A stretch of 27,232 nucleotides of DNA from DATBMA01 sp036555105 (GTDB lineage: Bacteria > Actinomycetota > Acidimicrobiia > Spongiisociales > ZC4RG35): assembly GCA_036555105.1 (NCBI GenBank), contig DATBMA010000089.1, forward strand, positions 1 through 27,232. Reading direction: 5' to 3'. Shown here one piece after another: positions 1-6,352 of this stretch. The position numbers and the translations under genes are program-made. The notes below the pieces were generated by a model, which worked only from the letters and a program-made list of their open reading frames with translations, did no database searches and was not told the origin of the DNA. Each line of letters opens with the position of its first letter. The first letter of the stretch is position 1.

Positions 1-2
1 GA

Positions 3-1097
3 ATTGCCGACCGAGTGGTTTATGGCCGCCGGGCCAGTCCCTATGAAGTGCTCTCGCAGTTCTCGCGGAGATTGGCCGCCACCGACGAGAAGCTCCTCGA
101 TCAAGTGGCTGAGTCGCTTGCAGCCGGAACGGCGGCCCACAGCGCGGCCGTCTGGGTGCGGGCTGATCACAGCCTGGAGCGAATTCGGGTATGGCCACCA
201 GAGGAACTCACTCCGGACCCGGTGCCAGCCGATGTCGAAGCCATCCCGGGAGCGGATCTGACCGAGTGGGTGACCCATGATGGACGGCGGCTGGGGGCTC
301 TGACCCTCACCCTTGCCCGCGGACAGAGGCTGACACCCGCCGACGAGGGGTTGGTCGCCGATCTGGCCGGCGGCATGGGGCTGGCATTGGAGAACGCCCT
401 CCTCACCGAAGACCTTCGGGAGCGAGTAGAGGAACTGCGCGACTCTCGCAGGCGGGTGGTCGAGGCCCAGGACCAGATCCGGCGTCGCCTGGAGCGAGAC
501 CTGCACGACGGGGCGCAGCAACAGCTGGTGGCGCTGAAAGTGAAGCTCTCGCTGGCGCGCCGGCTGGCGGACAAGTCCGAGGCCCAACGAGTGTTGGGAG
601 TTCTTGACGGCCTCAACGCCGAGGCCGAGGAGTCGATCCAATCGATGCGGGACCTGGCCCGCGGTATCTACCCGCCACTCCTCGAGGCGGAGGGTCTGGC
701 CCCGGCCCTGGCGGCCCTGGCCCGGAAGTCGTCGTTGCCGGTCTCGGTCGATGCGACACGAATTGGGCGATACCCCCATCAGACCGAGGCGACGATCTAC
801 TTCTGCATTGCCGAGGCCCTCGAGAACGTCGCCAAACATGCAAGGGCGAGTTCCGCCCACGTGGTGGTCTGGGAGGAAGGAGGAGAGGTCCGCTTCTCCG
901 TCACCGACGACGGGGCCGGATTCGACCAAAGCGTTCGTGGCGACGGCCTCACCAACATCGGCGACCGCCTCGACGCTCTCGTCGGCACCATGACGGTGGC
1001 TTCCGCCCCGGGCCAGGGATCTGAGGTCTCAGGCAGCCTCCCCTTGAGTCCCAGCGCACGCGACGACGGCCCCGAACTCGTAAGGAGCCGAGCGTGA
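3..1097 (+). CDS. Sensor histidine kinase, NarL/HisKA_3 type, 5' partial
   Basis: The reading frame is open from the first base, and translation upstream of the GTG at 15 continues a match to the neighbouring kinase (both contain RASPYEVLS), so the N-terminus, probably with membrane helices, lies outside the window. The visible part is a GAF-like region, then a short coiled segment, then the dimerisation/phosphotransfer box ERDLHDGAQQ with the phospho-accepting His encoded at 504-506. The HATPase_c domain follows, with N-box AEALENVAKHA, G1 VTDDGAGFD and a GDGLTNIGDRL G2 region, so all catalytic parts look intact. Family knowledge: such kinases autophosphorylate and pass phosphate to LuxR/NarL-type regulators. 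One is encoded convergently nearby. The stop overlaps the next kinase's start by 4 bp (GTGA), indicating translational coupling. The input signal is unknown. Confidence 0.93.
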   Translation: MADRVVYGRRASPYEVLSQFSRRLAATDEKLLDQVAESLAAGTAAHSAAVWVRADHSLERIRVWPPEELTPDPVPADVEAIPGADLTEWVTHDGRRLGALTLTLARGQRLTPADEGLVADLAGGMGLALENALLTEDLRERVEELRDSRRRVVEAQDQIRRRLERDLHDGAQQQLVALKVKLSLARRLADKSEAQRVLGVLDGLNAEAEESIQSMRDLARGIYPPLLEAEGLAPALAALARKSSLPVSVDATRIGRYPHQTEATIYFCIAEALENVAKHARASSAHVVVWEEGGEVRFSVTDDGAGFDQSVRGDGLTNIGDRLDALVGTMTVASAPGQGSEVSGSLPLSPSARDDGPELVRSRA

Positions 1098-2359
1098 AGG
1101 TCGTCCTCAGCCGGCTGCTGTCCTTCCTGATCCTGATTGTGTTCATAGTGGGCCTCTATGCGCTGACGGTCGCGACACTGGCGATCTTCACGGAACTGCC
1201 CGACATCTGGCTGTCAGTGATCGCCAGCATCGCGATCGCTGCCTCCTTCGAGCCGGTTCGGATCCGCGTCCAGAGATGGACCAACCGCCTCGTGCTCGGC
1301 AGCCGGGCCAGCCCCTACGAGGTGCTGTCCGATCTGAGCAAGACCCTGGCCAAGGCAGAGTCGGTAGAGGGCCTCCTGGATCAGACCGCCAAGCGGATGG
1401 CGGATGGCACAGGGGCAGATAGGGCAGCGGTGTGGCTGGCGGAGGGAGCTCGTTACCGGGTAGTGGGCGTTTGGCCGAAAGGCACCACCCCCGACGTCGT
1501 TGACTCGTGGCAGGAGCTCCCCGGCTACGTGACCCCGATTGAATCCGAGGGAACAACGCAAGGCGCACTGTCGGTGGAGAAGCGTCGCAACGATCCGATC
1601 ACCCCCAACGAGGAGGCCCTCCTCGACGACCTCGCAGGTTCGGCCGCCTCGGTTCTGCGCAATCTCGCCCTCCAGGCCGAGCTGCTGACTACGGCCGAGC
1701 AATTGGAAGCGTCGCGCAGGCGCATGGTGGAGGCTCAGGATACGGAGCGCCGGAAGATGGAGCGCCAGCTGGACGAGGGGGCCCAGCAGCTGGTGGTCTC
1801 GCTCAAGGTCAAGCTCAACGTGGCGGCGAGGATGGCCCGGGCCGACGGTGACGACGCCCTGGCCGACATGCTCGAAACCATGGACGGCGAGGCGAGGGCA
1901 GCCATCGATCAGATCCGCTTGCTGGCCAGAGGCCTCTATCCGCCGCTGCTCGAGACGGGAGGTTTGGCGCCCGCAGTGCGGTCGATCGCCGACCTGGCGG
2001 CAGCGCCGGTGGTGATCGAGACCACGGTGGAAGATCGCTTCCCTCTGGAAACTGAGGCCACCGTGTTCTTCTGCATCTCCGAGGCCATCACCAACGCCGC
2101 CAAGCACGCCCCAGGCGCCACCATCCACGTGGGCATCTCGAGGTCGGGGGAGCGACTCGATTTCGAGGTGCGGGACGAGGGACCGGGATTCGATCGGGCT
2201 TCGAGCAAGCTGGGGTCGGGGCTGCAGAACATGGCCGACAGGGTCGAGGCCAGCGGGGGTCGACTGGTGGTGTCGTCGAGACCGGGCCAGGGGACCAGCG
2301 TGAAAGGCTGGGTTCCGGTGGCACACGAGTCAGCCGTGCTTCAGCCAGCCCTCCAGTAG
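1094..2359 (+). CDS. Membrane sensor kinase paralog lacking the phospho-accepting histidine
   Basis: A 421-residue paralog of the preceding kinase. It has two predicted membrane helices (about 8-32 and 36-51), a linker ending in RASPYEVLS, a GAF-like domain, a HisKA_3-like dimerisation region and HATPase_c. The H-box reads ERQLDEGAQQ, so position 227 (codon GAC at 1772-1774) is Asp where the intact paralog has His. The ATP-binding motifs SEAITNAAKHA, VRDEGPGFD and the SGLQNMADRVEA region are kept. It therefore should bind ATP and dimerise but cannot phosphorylate itself in the ordinary way. It may act as a heterodimer partner or modulator of the upstream kinase (inference). The start is GTG at 1094, overlapping the upstream stop. 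Its last 30 bp overlap the 3' end of the convergent receiver gene. Confidence 0.92.
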   Translation: MKVVLSRLLSFLILIVFIVGLYALTVATLAIFTELPDIWLSVIASIAIAASFEPVRIRVQRWTNRLVLGSRASPYEVLSDLSKTLAKAESVEGLLDQTAKRMADGTGADRAAVWLAEGARYRVVGVWPKGTTPDVVDSWQELPGYVTPIESEGTTQGALSVEKRRNDPITPNEEALLDDLAGSAASVLRNLALQAELLTTAEQLEASRRRMVEAQDTERRKMERQLDEGAQQLVVSLKVKLNVAARMARADGDDALADMLETMDGEARAAIDQIRLLARGLYPPLLETGGLAPAVRSIADLAAAPVVIETTVEDRFPLETEATVFFCISEAITNAAKHAPGATIHVGISRSGERLDFEVRDEGPGFDRASSKLGSGLQNMADRVEASGGRLVVSSRPGQGTSVKGWVPVAHESAVLQPALQ

Positions 2360-2704
2360 GGAGTCGGGATCGAAGTCCGACTTGGGGATGAATGCGACGG
2401 CTCCAGCCTCCAGGACCCGCCTCTCATACTCGCCCGCCTCGTAGGTGGACATGACTATCACTTTGATGGAAGGACTCTGGCTCATGATCTGCCTGGTCGC
2501 CTCCAGGCCATCGATGCCCGGCAGGTTGATGTCCATGAGCACAAGCTGGGGACGGAGGGCCGCCGCCATGGCCACGGCATCTTCTCCCGACATCGCCTCA
2601 CCCACCACCGCGAACCCATCGGCGAGCTCCACCACCATGCGCGCAGCAGCACGGAACGGGTCCTGATCATCGACGATCAGGACCCCGACCGTATCCCGGT
2701 TCAT
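2330..2704 (-). CDS. Stand-alone response-regulator receiver protein
   Basis: A 124-residue single receiver domain of the CheY-like fold with no output domain. Acidic pocket residues D12/D13, phospho-acceptor D58 (VLMDINLPG), S86/T87 (VMSTYEA) and conserved K108 (FIPKSDF) are all present, so phosphorylation should be possible. It is the second gene of an operon with the LuxR-type regulator: its ATG overlaps that gene's stop by 4 bp (ATGA). Its 3' end overlaps the convergent His-less kinase gene by 30 bp. Without DNA-binding or enzymatic output it could be a phosphate sink, a phosphorelay intermediate or a protein-interaction switch for the nearby kinases. Which of these applies cannot be decided from sequence. 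Confidence 0.92.
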   Translation of the reverse strand: MNRDTVGVLIVDDQDPFRAAARMVVELADGFAVVGEAMSGEDAVAMAAALRPQLVLMDINLPGIDGLEATRQIMSQSPSIKVIVMSTYEAGEYERRVLEAGAVAFIPKSDFDPDSLLEGWLKHG

Positions 2705-3375
2705 CCGGCCTCTCCCGACTCGGCCAGGTAGACCAGCACGGCCTGGACTCTGCGATTGGTCTCGGCTTCAGGCATCAGATCGAGTTTGGTGAAAATCGAG
2801 TTGATGTGCTTCTCCACCGCCCGCTCGGACAAAGACAAGGCCTCGGCAATCCCGGCGTTGGATAGGCCCTTCGCCACCGCGGTCATGACCTCCATCTCCC
2901 GATCTGTGAGGCGAGAGAGCTTGGTGACTCGGTGCTTGGAGCGCGCCTGGACCAGTACGTCCACAACCTTGGAGTCGACGAGTGACCTCCCGGCCATCAC
3001 CTCTTCGATCGCCGTGGTCAGCTGGTCGATGTCACCCACTCTCTCCTTCAACAAATAGGCGAGCCCGGCCGACCCCTCTTCGAAGAGCCGAAGGACGTAC
3101 TCGGGCTCCACGTACTGGCTGAGGACGACTACTCCCGTGTCAGGGTGACTCCGACGAATAGCTATGGCCGCCCTGATCCCCTCGTCGGTCCGGGTGGGGG
3201 GCATGCGGATGTCGGTGACGACGACATCTGGCTGGTGATCCTCGACTGCCGCCATCAGCCCATCGAAGTCCTCAACGACCCCCAGCAGCTCAAAGCCGTC
3301 GATGTGCTCGAACAGTAGTCGAATCCCTTCCCGGGCGATGAAGCTGTCCTCGGCCAGGACCAATGACACCGGCAC
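2701..3375 (-). CDS. NarL/LuxR-family response regulator
   Basis: A 224-residue two-domain regulator. The N-terminal receiver has E9/D10, phospho-acceptor D55 (VVVTDIRMPP), S86 and K110. The C-terminal LuxR helix-turn-helix (about 153-205) begins LTDREMEVMTAVAKG and contains the recognition-helix region SERAVEKHINSIFTKL. Such proteins are the normal partners of HisKA_3 kinases, here encoded convergently just downstream. The start is GTG at 3375. A TAACGT box sits exactly 6 bp ahead of it, which fits leaderless transcription. A second in-frame GTG at 3369 is a less likely alternative. The gene overlaps the following receiver gene by 4 bp, so the two are probably co-translated. Confidence 0.95.
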   Translation of the reverse strand: MPVSLVLAEDSFIAREGIRLLFEHIDGFELLGVVEDFDGLMAAVEDHQPDVVVTDIRMPPTRTDEGIRAAIAIRRSHPDTGVVVLSQYVEPEYVLRLFEEGSAGLAYLLKERVGDIDQLTTAIEEVMAGRSLVDSKVVDVLVQARSKHRVTKLSRLTDREMEVMTAVAKGLSNAGIAEALSLSERAVEKHINSIFTKLDLMPEAETNRRVQAVLVYLAESGEAG

Positions 3376-3381
3376 CTGCCG

Positions 3382-3387
3382 ACGTTA
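3382..3387 (-). promoter_or_regulatory. -10 box TAACGT for the LuxR regulator
   Basis: On the minus strand TAACGT is followed by six bases and then the GTG at 3375. This is the TANNNT-N6-start arrangement expected for leaderless actinobacterial transcripts. It lies in the 29-bp gap behind the MDR oxidoreductase gene and no convincing -35 box is visible. Confidence 0.5.
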
Positions 3388-3404
3388 CCGATGGCATGTG
3401 ATGG

Positions 3405-4478
3405 TCAGGAGGCGGGCGTGGTGTCGGCTTGGTCTCCCGTGGTCGAGCCCGACTGCCTGGGCACGGTGACGACGACCTTGGCGCGAGCATGGCCCGTCTC
3501 GAGATACTGGATGGCCGCTGCCGTCTCATCCAGGGCGAAGGTCCGATCGATTACGGGGTGGATCACACCTGTGGAGAGCAGCTCACCCAGGTACTGCAGG
3601 TCGTCCTGTCGCTCTTCTGCGATGAAGCCCACCATCCTCTGGCTCACTAAGGGGGAGATCAAGAATGCACCTACGAATCGGTCGATCCCTGCGATCCATT
3701 TCCCCCGTCTCGCTCCAACCACCACGAGGGTCCCCCCCGGCTTGATCACCCGTCGGCAGCTGAGGAGGGGGCGGTTTCCTACCCCATCGAACAGCAAGTC
3801 GAATCTGCGGCCGAGCCGGGTGAAGTCCTCGCGTGTGTAGTCGACGACGAAGTCGGCTCCCAGCGATCGAACCAGGTCGACATTGGCGGTGCTGCAGACA
3901 GCTGTGACCTCAGCTCCCAAGGCCTTGGCGATCTGGACCGCGAACGTCCCTACTCCTCCGGCGCCTCCGTTGATGAGGACGCTCTGGCCCGTCTGCAGGC
4001 GGCCGTGATCACGCAGACCCTGCAGAGCGGTGATGGCCGCCACCGGAACGGCCGCCGCCTCTTCAAACGTCAGGTTGTCCGGTTTCTCGACAAGCCGCTG
4101 CCGGGAGACCACGGCGTACTCCGACAAGGTGCGAATGCTCGCTCCAAACACTTCGTCGCCGGGATGGAGGTCGGTTACACCGGATCCAACCTCTACCACG
4201 GTCCCGGCCAGGTCGGCCCCAAGCCGGCCGTTCTTGGGCCGGCGCAGGCCATCGGACAGCCGGAGAATGGCCGGGTGGCCTCGCAACCGGTGCCAATCGA
4301 GCGGGTTCACGGATGCGGCCTTCACTTCGATCAGGACCTGGCCTTCTTTGGGGGTCGGAATCTCCACCTCCGCCAGGCGGATGTCATCGGGGGAGCCGTA
4401 GCGGTCGAAAACCACCGCCCGCATCGTTTTCTGGGGTTGCATGCCTGTTCTCTCCATCGTGGTCAGATCGGGTTCCAT
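3405..4478 (-). CDS. Zinc-less NAD(P)-dependent quinone/alcohol oxidoreductase (MDR family)
   Basis: A 357-residue medium-chain dehydrogenase/reductase. The GroES-like N-terminal half contains VKAASVNPLDW, and the nucleotide-binding Rossmann fold carries GGAGGVGTFAVQIAKALGA (about 171-189). The cysteines and histidines that bind zinc in classical alcohol dehydrogenases are absent. This points to the quinone-oxidoreductase branch, which reduces quinones or enones with NAD(P)H; the substrate is unknown. The start is uncertain: ATG at 4478 has a GAGAGAG-rich leader that could serve as ribosome-binding site, while in-frame ATGs at 4457, 4442 and 4424 would give shorter proteins, the last beginning MRAVVFDRYG where the conserved domain starts. 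The gene is divergent from a TetR gene with a shared operator between them, so it is probably repressed by that TetR and induced by a toxic compound. Confidence 0.93.
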   Translation of the reverse strand: MEPDLTTMERTGMQPQKTMRAVVFDRYGSPDDIRLAEVEIPTPKEGQVLIEVKAASVNPLDWHRLRGHPAILRLSDGLRRPKNGRLGADLAGTVVEVGSGVTDLHPGDEVFGASIRTLSEYAVVSRQRLVEKPDNLTFEEAAAVPVAAITALQGLRDHGRLQTGQSVLINGGAGGVGTFAVQIAKALGAEVTAVCSTANVDLVRSLGADFVVDYTREDFTRLGRRFDLLFDGVGNRPLLSCRRVIKPGGTLVVVGARRGKWIAGIDRFVGAFLISPLVSQRMVGFIAEERQDDLQYLGELLSTGVIHPVIDRTFALDETAAAIQYLETGHARAKVVVTVPRQSGSTTGDQADTTPAS

Positions 4479-4499
4479 GTGCGCCTCTCTCTCTCGTAC

Positions 4500-4533
4500 G
4501 TTGTAAGGTATACCCCATACAACGTAAGGTTGT
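4500..4533. promoter_or_regulatory. Palindromic TetR-type operator (two overlapping dyads)
   Basis: A 24-bp imperfect palindrome at 4500-4523 has arms GTTGTA and TACAAC plus an inner GG/CC pair. A second dyad at 4519-4533 (ACAAC-N5-GTTGT) shares its right arm. The site is AT-richer than its surroundings, lies between the divergent MDR oxidoreductase and TetR genes, and covers likely -10 sequences for both (GTATAC/TACCTT). This is the expected layout for autoregulation by the adjacent TetR protein. Confidence 0.72.
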
Positions 4534-4635
4534 CAAGAGGGAGGCCAGACTTACCATGTACGAAGCCGAGGAGAAGCCATCGCCACCCAGGTCCAACCCC
4601 GATCATCATCACGTCAGCCTCTCAGCAAGGAGCGA

Positions 4636-5283
4636 GTGCTGGAAACGGCGGTGAGGGTCGCCGACGAAGGTGGGATCGAGGCGCTGACCATGCGCAACCT
4701 GGCCGAAGCGCTCGAGGTCGAGGCGATGTCGATCTACTACCACGTGCCGAACAAAGAGGCAGTGCTCGATGGGGTGACCGAGGTGGTGGTCAGGGAGATG
4801 CTTGATGCGACCCCGGCTATCGCCGACCCAGAGGACGAGGAGGGCTGGAAGCGGGCGATGCGCGCCAAGATCCTGGCGTCTCGGCAAGTTCTGCTCCGCC
4901 ACCCGTGGGCTCCCGCCGTGATGGAGACCAGGAAGGCGTTGAGCGTGGCGGTGCTCGAGTACTACGACGGTGTGCTCGGGCTGTTCAGGGCCGGCGGCTT
5001 TTCCTATGACCTCGCGCATCATGCTCTCCATGCGTTGGGCAGCCGGGCGATGGGATACGCCCCTGATTCGTTCGAGCCTGACACCGACGACCCGGGACAT
5101 GACGACCCCATGGTTCTTCTGGGGGCCATGAAGGAGCGGTTTCCCCATCTGGTCGAGATGCTGCAGAACGTGAGCCACGACGCTCCTGGCGCCACGCTGG
5201 GATGGTGTGATGACCAAACCGAGTTCGAATTCGGCCTCGACCTGATGTTGGACGGCCTCGACCGGCTGCGGCGCTCCGGCTGA
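4636..5283 (+). CDS. TetR-family transcriptional regulator (TetR_C_1-like), 5' end probably frameshifted
   Basis: The 215-residue frame has an N-terminal TetR helix-turn-helix (VADEGGIEALTMRNLAEAL followed by SIYYHVPNKEAVLDGV) and a long C-terminal ligand domain resembling the TetR_C_1 group of tetracycline-repressor relatives. The GTG at 4636 is the first usable start in this frame, but homology plainly continues upstream in the same frame as RQPLSKER, which is typical for this group. No normal start codon exists there before a stop at 4525. An ATG at 4556, behind GAGGGAGG, opens the neighbouring frame and would join this one if one extra C stood in the CCCC run at 4597-4600. Either the gene carries a 1-base deletion, or the assembly does, or a short form starts at GTG. 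AAGGAG lies only 3 bp before that GTG. It probably controls the divergent oxidoreductase and itself. Confidence 0.88.
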   Translation: MLETAVRVADEGGIEALTMRNLAEALEVEAMSIYYHVPNKEAVLDGVTEVVVREMLDATPAIADPEDEEGWKRAMRAKILASRQVLLRHPWAPAVMETRKALSVAVLEYYDGVLGLFRAGGFSYDLAHHALHALGSRAMGYAPDSFEPDTDDPGHDDPMVLLGAMKERFPHLVEMLQNVSHDAPGATLGWCDDQTEFEFGLDLMLDGLDRLRRSG

Positions 5284-5320
5284 GGCCCGCCGGCGCGGAA
5301 TCGGCCGACTCCGCGGCGTC

Positions 5321-5326
5321 GATAAT
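5321..5326 (+). promoter_or_regulatory. -10 box GATAAT for azlCD
   Basis: GATAAT is followed by exactly six bases and then the azlC-like ATG at 5333, with no Shine-Dalgarno sequence possible in that space. The spacing suggests a leaderless transcript. Confidence 0.5.
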
Positions 5327-5332
5327 CCAGGG

Positions 5333-5995
5333 ATGAATCCGGCCTTTCGCCAGGGAGCCCGGGACTCCGCGGTCATCGCCTTGGCGGCGGCGGCTTTCGG
5401 TGTCGCCTATGGGGTCCTGGCAGTCGACGCCGGCTTTACCCCGGCCCTGGCGTTGTTCTCCTCCGCCGTGATCGTGTCCGGTGCCGCCCAGTTCTCACTG
5501 GTGGGGCTGTTGCCGGCCGGTCCGGTGGCGGTCCTGGTGGCTGTGACCGGGCTCGGTCTCAGGCACCTTCCGATGTCGGCCAAGCTGGCCGAGCTCATCG
5601 GCCCCCAGCGCCTGACCACTCGGCTGAGACTGGCCTTCATCCTCGTCGACGAGACGTTCGGACTGACGGTGCGGGCAGCCGACCGCGGTCAGCACGACCT
5701 CGCCTCCTACAAGTCCGGTGCAGACCTGACCGTCTATGGGTGCTGGCTGCTGGCGACGGCAGCCGGCGCCTGGCTCGGCGCCGCCATCGACCCCGCCGCG
5801 GCCGGAGTGGGCGTGCTCTTCGGTCTGCTCTTCCTCGGTCTGGCCGCGCCTTTCGTGCGAACCCGGCGGGACCTGTTGGTGGCAGTCTCGGCGATCGTGG
5901 CGACACTCATCGCCATGCGTGTGCTCCCGAGTGCCTGGCAGCTGACAACAGCCGCGGTGGTAGCGACCCTGGTGGGCATGGTCGGCGATGAGTGA
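5333..5995 (+). CDS. azlC: AzlC-family branched-chain amino acid export protein
   Basis: A 220-residue, highly hydrophobic multi-pass membrane protein matching AzlC, the large subunit of the AzlCD/LIV-E exporters. Characteristic segments are SGAAQFSLVGLL (about 49-60), GLRHLPMSAKL and FILVDETFGLT. The length is close to the family norm of about 220-240 residues. The gene overlaps the following azlD-like gene by 8 bp, as is usual for the pair. Family role: export of branched-chain amino acids or analogues across the cytoplasmic membrane; the actual substrate here is unknown. The gene starts 49 bp after the TetR gene with its own apparent leaderless promoter, so control by that TetR is possible but not shown. 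Confidence 0.92.
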   Translation: MNPAFRQGARDSAVIALAAAAFGVAYGVLAVDAGFTPALALFSSAVIVSGAAQFSLVGLLPAGPVAVLVAVTGLGLRHLPMSAKLAELIGPQRLTTRLRLAFILVDETFGLTVRAADRGQHDLASYKSGADLTVYGCWLLATAAGAWLGAAIDPAAAGVGVLFGLLFLGLAAPFVRTRRDLLVAVSAIVATLIAMRVLPSAWQLTTAAVVATLVGMVGDE

Positions 5996-6287
5996 TGTGG
6001 CGCTGGTCATCGCCGCCGGCGCGATCACCTTCGCCTCCCGCGCCGCGTTCCTCATAAAGCCCCGTGCCGCCTGGGGAGGCCGGGTAGGCCGATTCCTCGA
6101 CATCTTCCCTTTGGCCCTCTTTGTCGCCATTGCCACATCGGAATTCACGTCGGCACCCGGGTCTCCGGTCGCAATCGCCGCCGCAATCGGTGGGGGTGTG
6201 GCCGGTGCCATGCTGTTCCGCCGCTCCCTTTGGGGGGTGCTCGGCCTTGGCGCGGTGGCCTTCTACCTTGCTCGGTCGCTGGTCTGA
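5988..6287 (+). CDS. azlD: AzlD-family small subunit of branched-chain amino acid exporter
   Basis: A 99-residue protein with three to four membrane helices and the typical AzlD beginning: a short N-terminus, then ITFASRAAFL, followed by a FLDIFPLALFVAI segment. The size matches the family (about 100 residues). The ATG at 5988 overlaps the azlC stop by 8 bp, so translation is coupled and the two subunits are presumably made in stoichiometric amounts. Assignment rests on hydropathy, size, these segments and the partner gene. Confidence 0.9.
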   Translation: MSDVALVIAAGAITFASRAAFLIKPRAAWGGRVGRFLDIFPLALFVAIATSEFTSAPGSPVAIAAAIGGGVAGAMLFRRSLWGVLGLGAVAFYLARSLV

Positions 6288-6352
6288 GGGTCCGACCCAA
6301 GGCCGTGGTTGAGGCCGACAGCTAAGGTCGGCTTGGCGGAGAGGGCGGGATC

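Noticed and set aside
1214..2326. Long open frame (370 codons) on the minus strand
   Set aside because: It is fully antisense to the second kinase, whose domains are clear. The translation is Arg/His/Gly-rich with no recognisable motif, as expected for a GC-rich shadow frame.
4005..4805. 266-codon plus-strand frame across the oxidoreductase/TetR junction
   Set aside because: It is antisense to the oxidoreductase, crosses the operator and runs into the TetR gene out of frame, and it has no family features.
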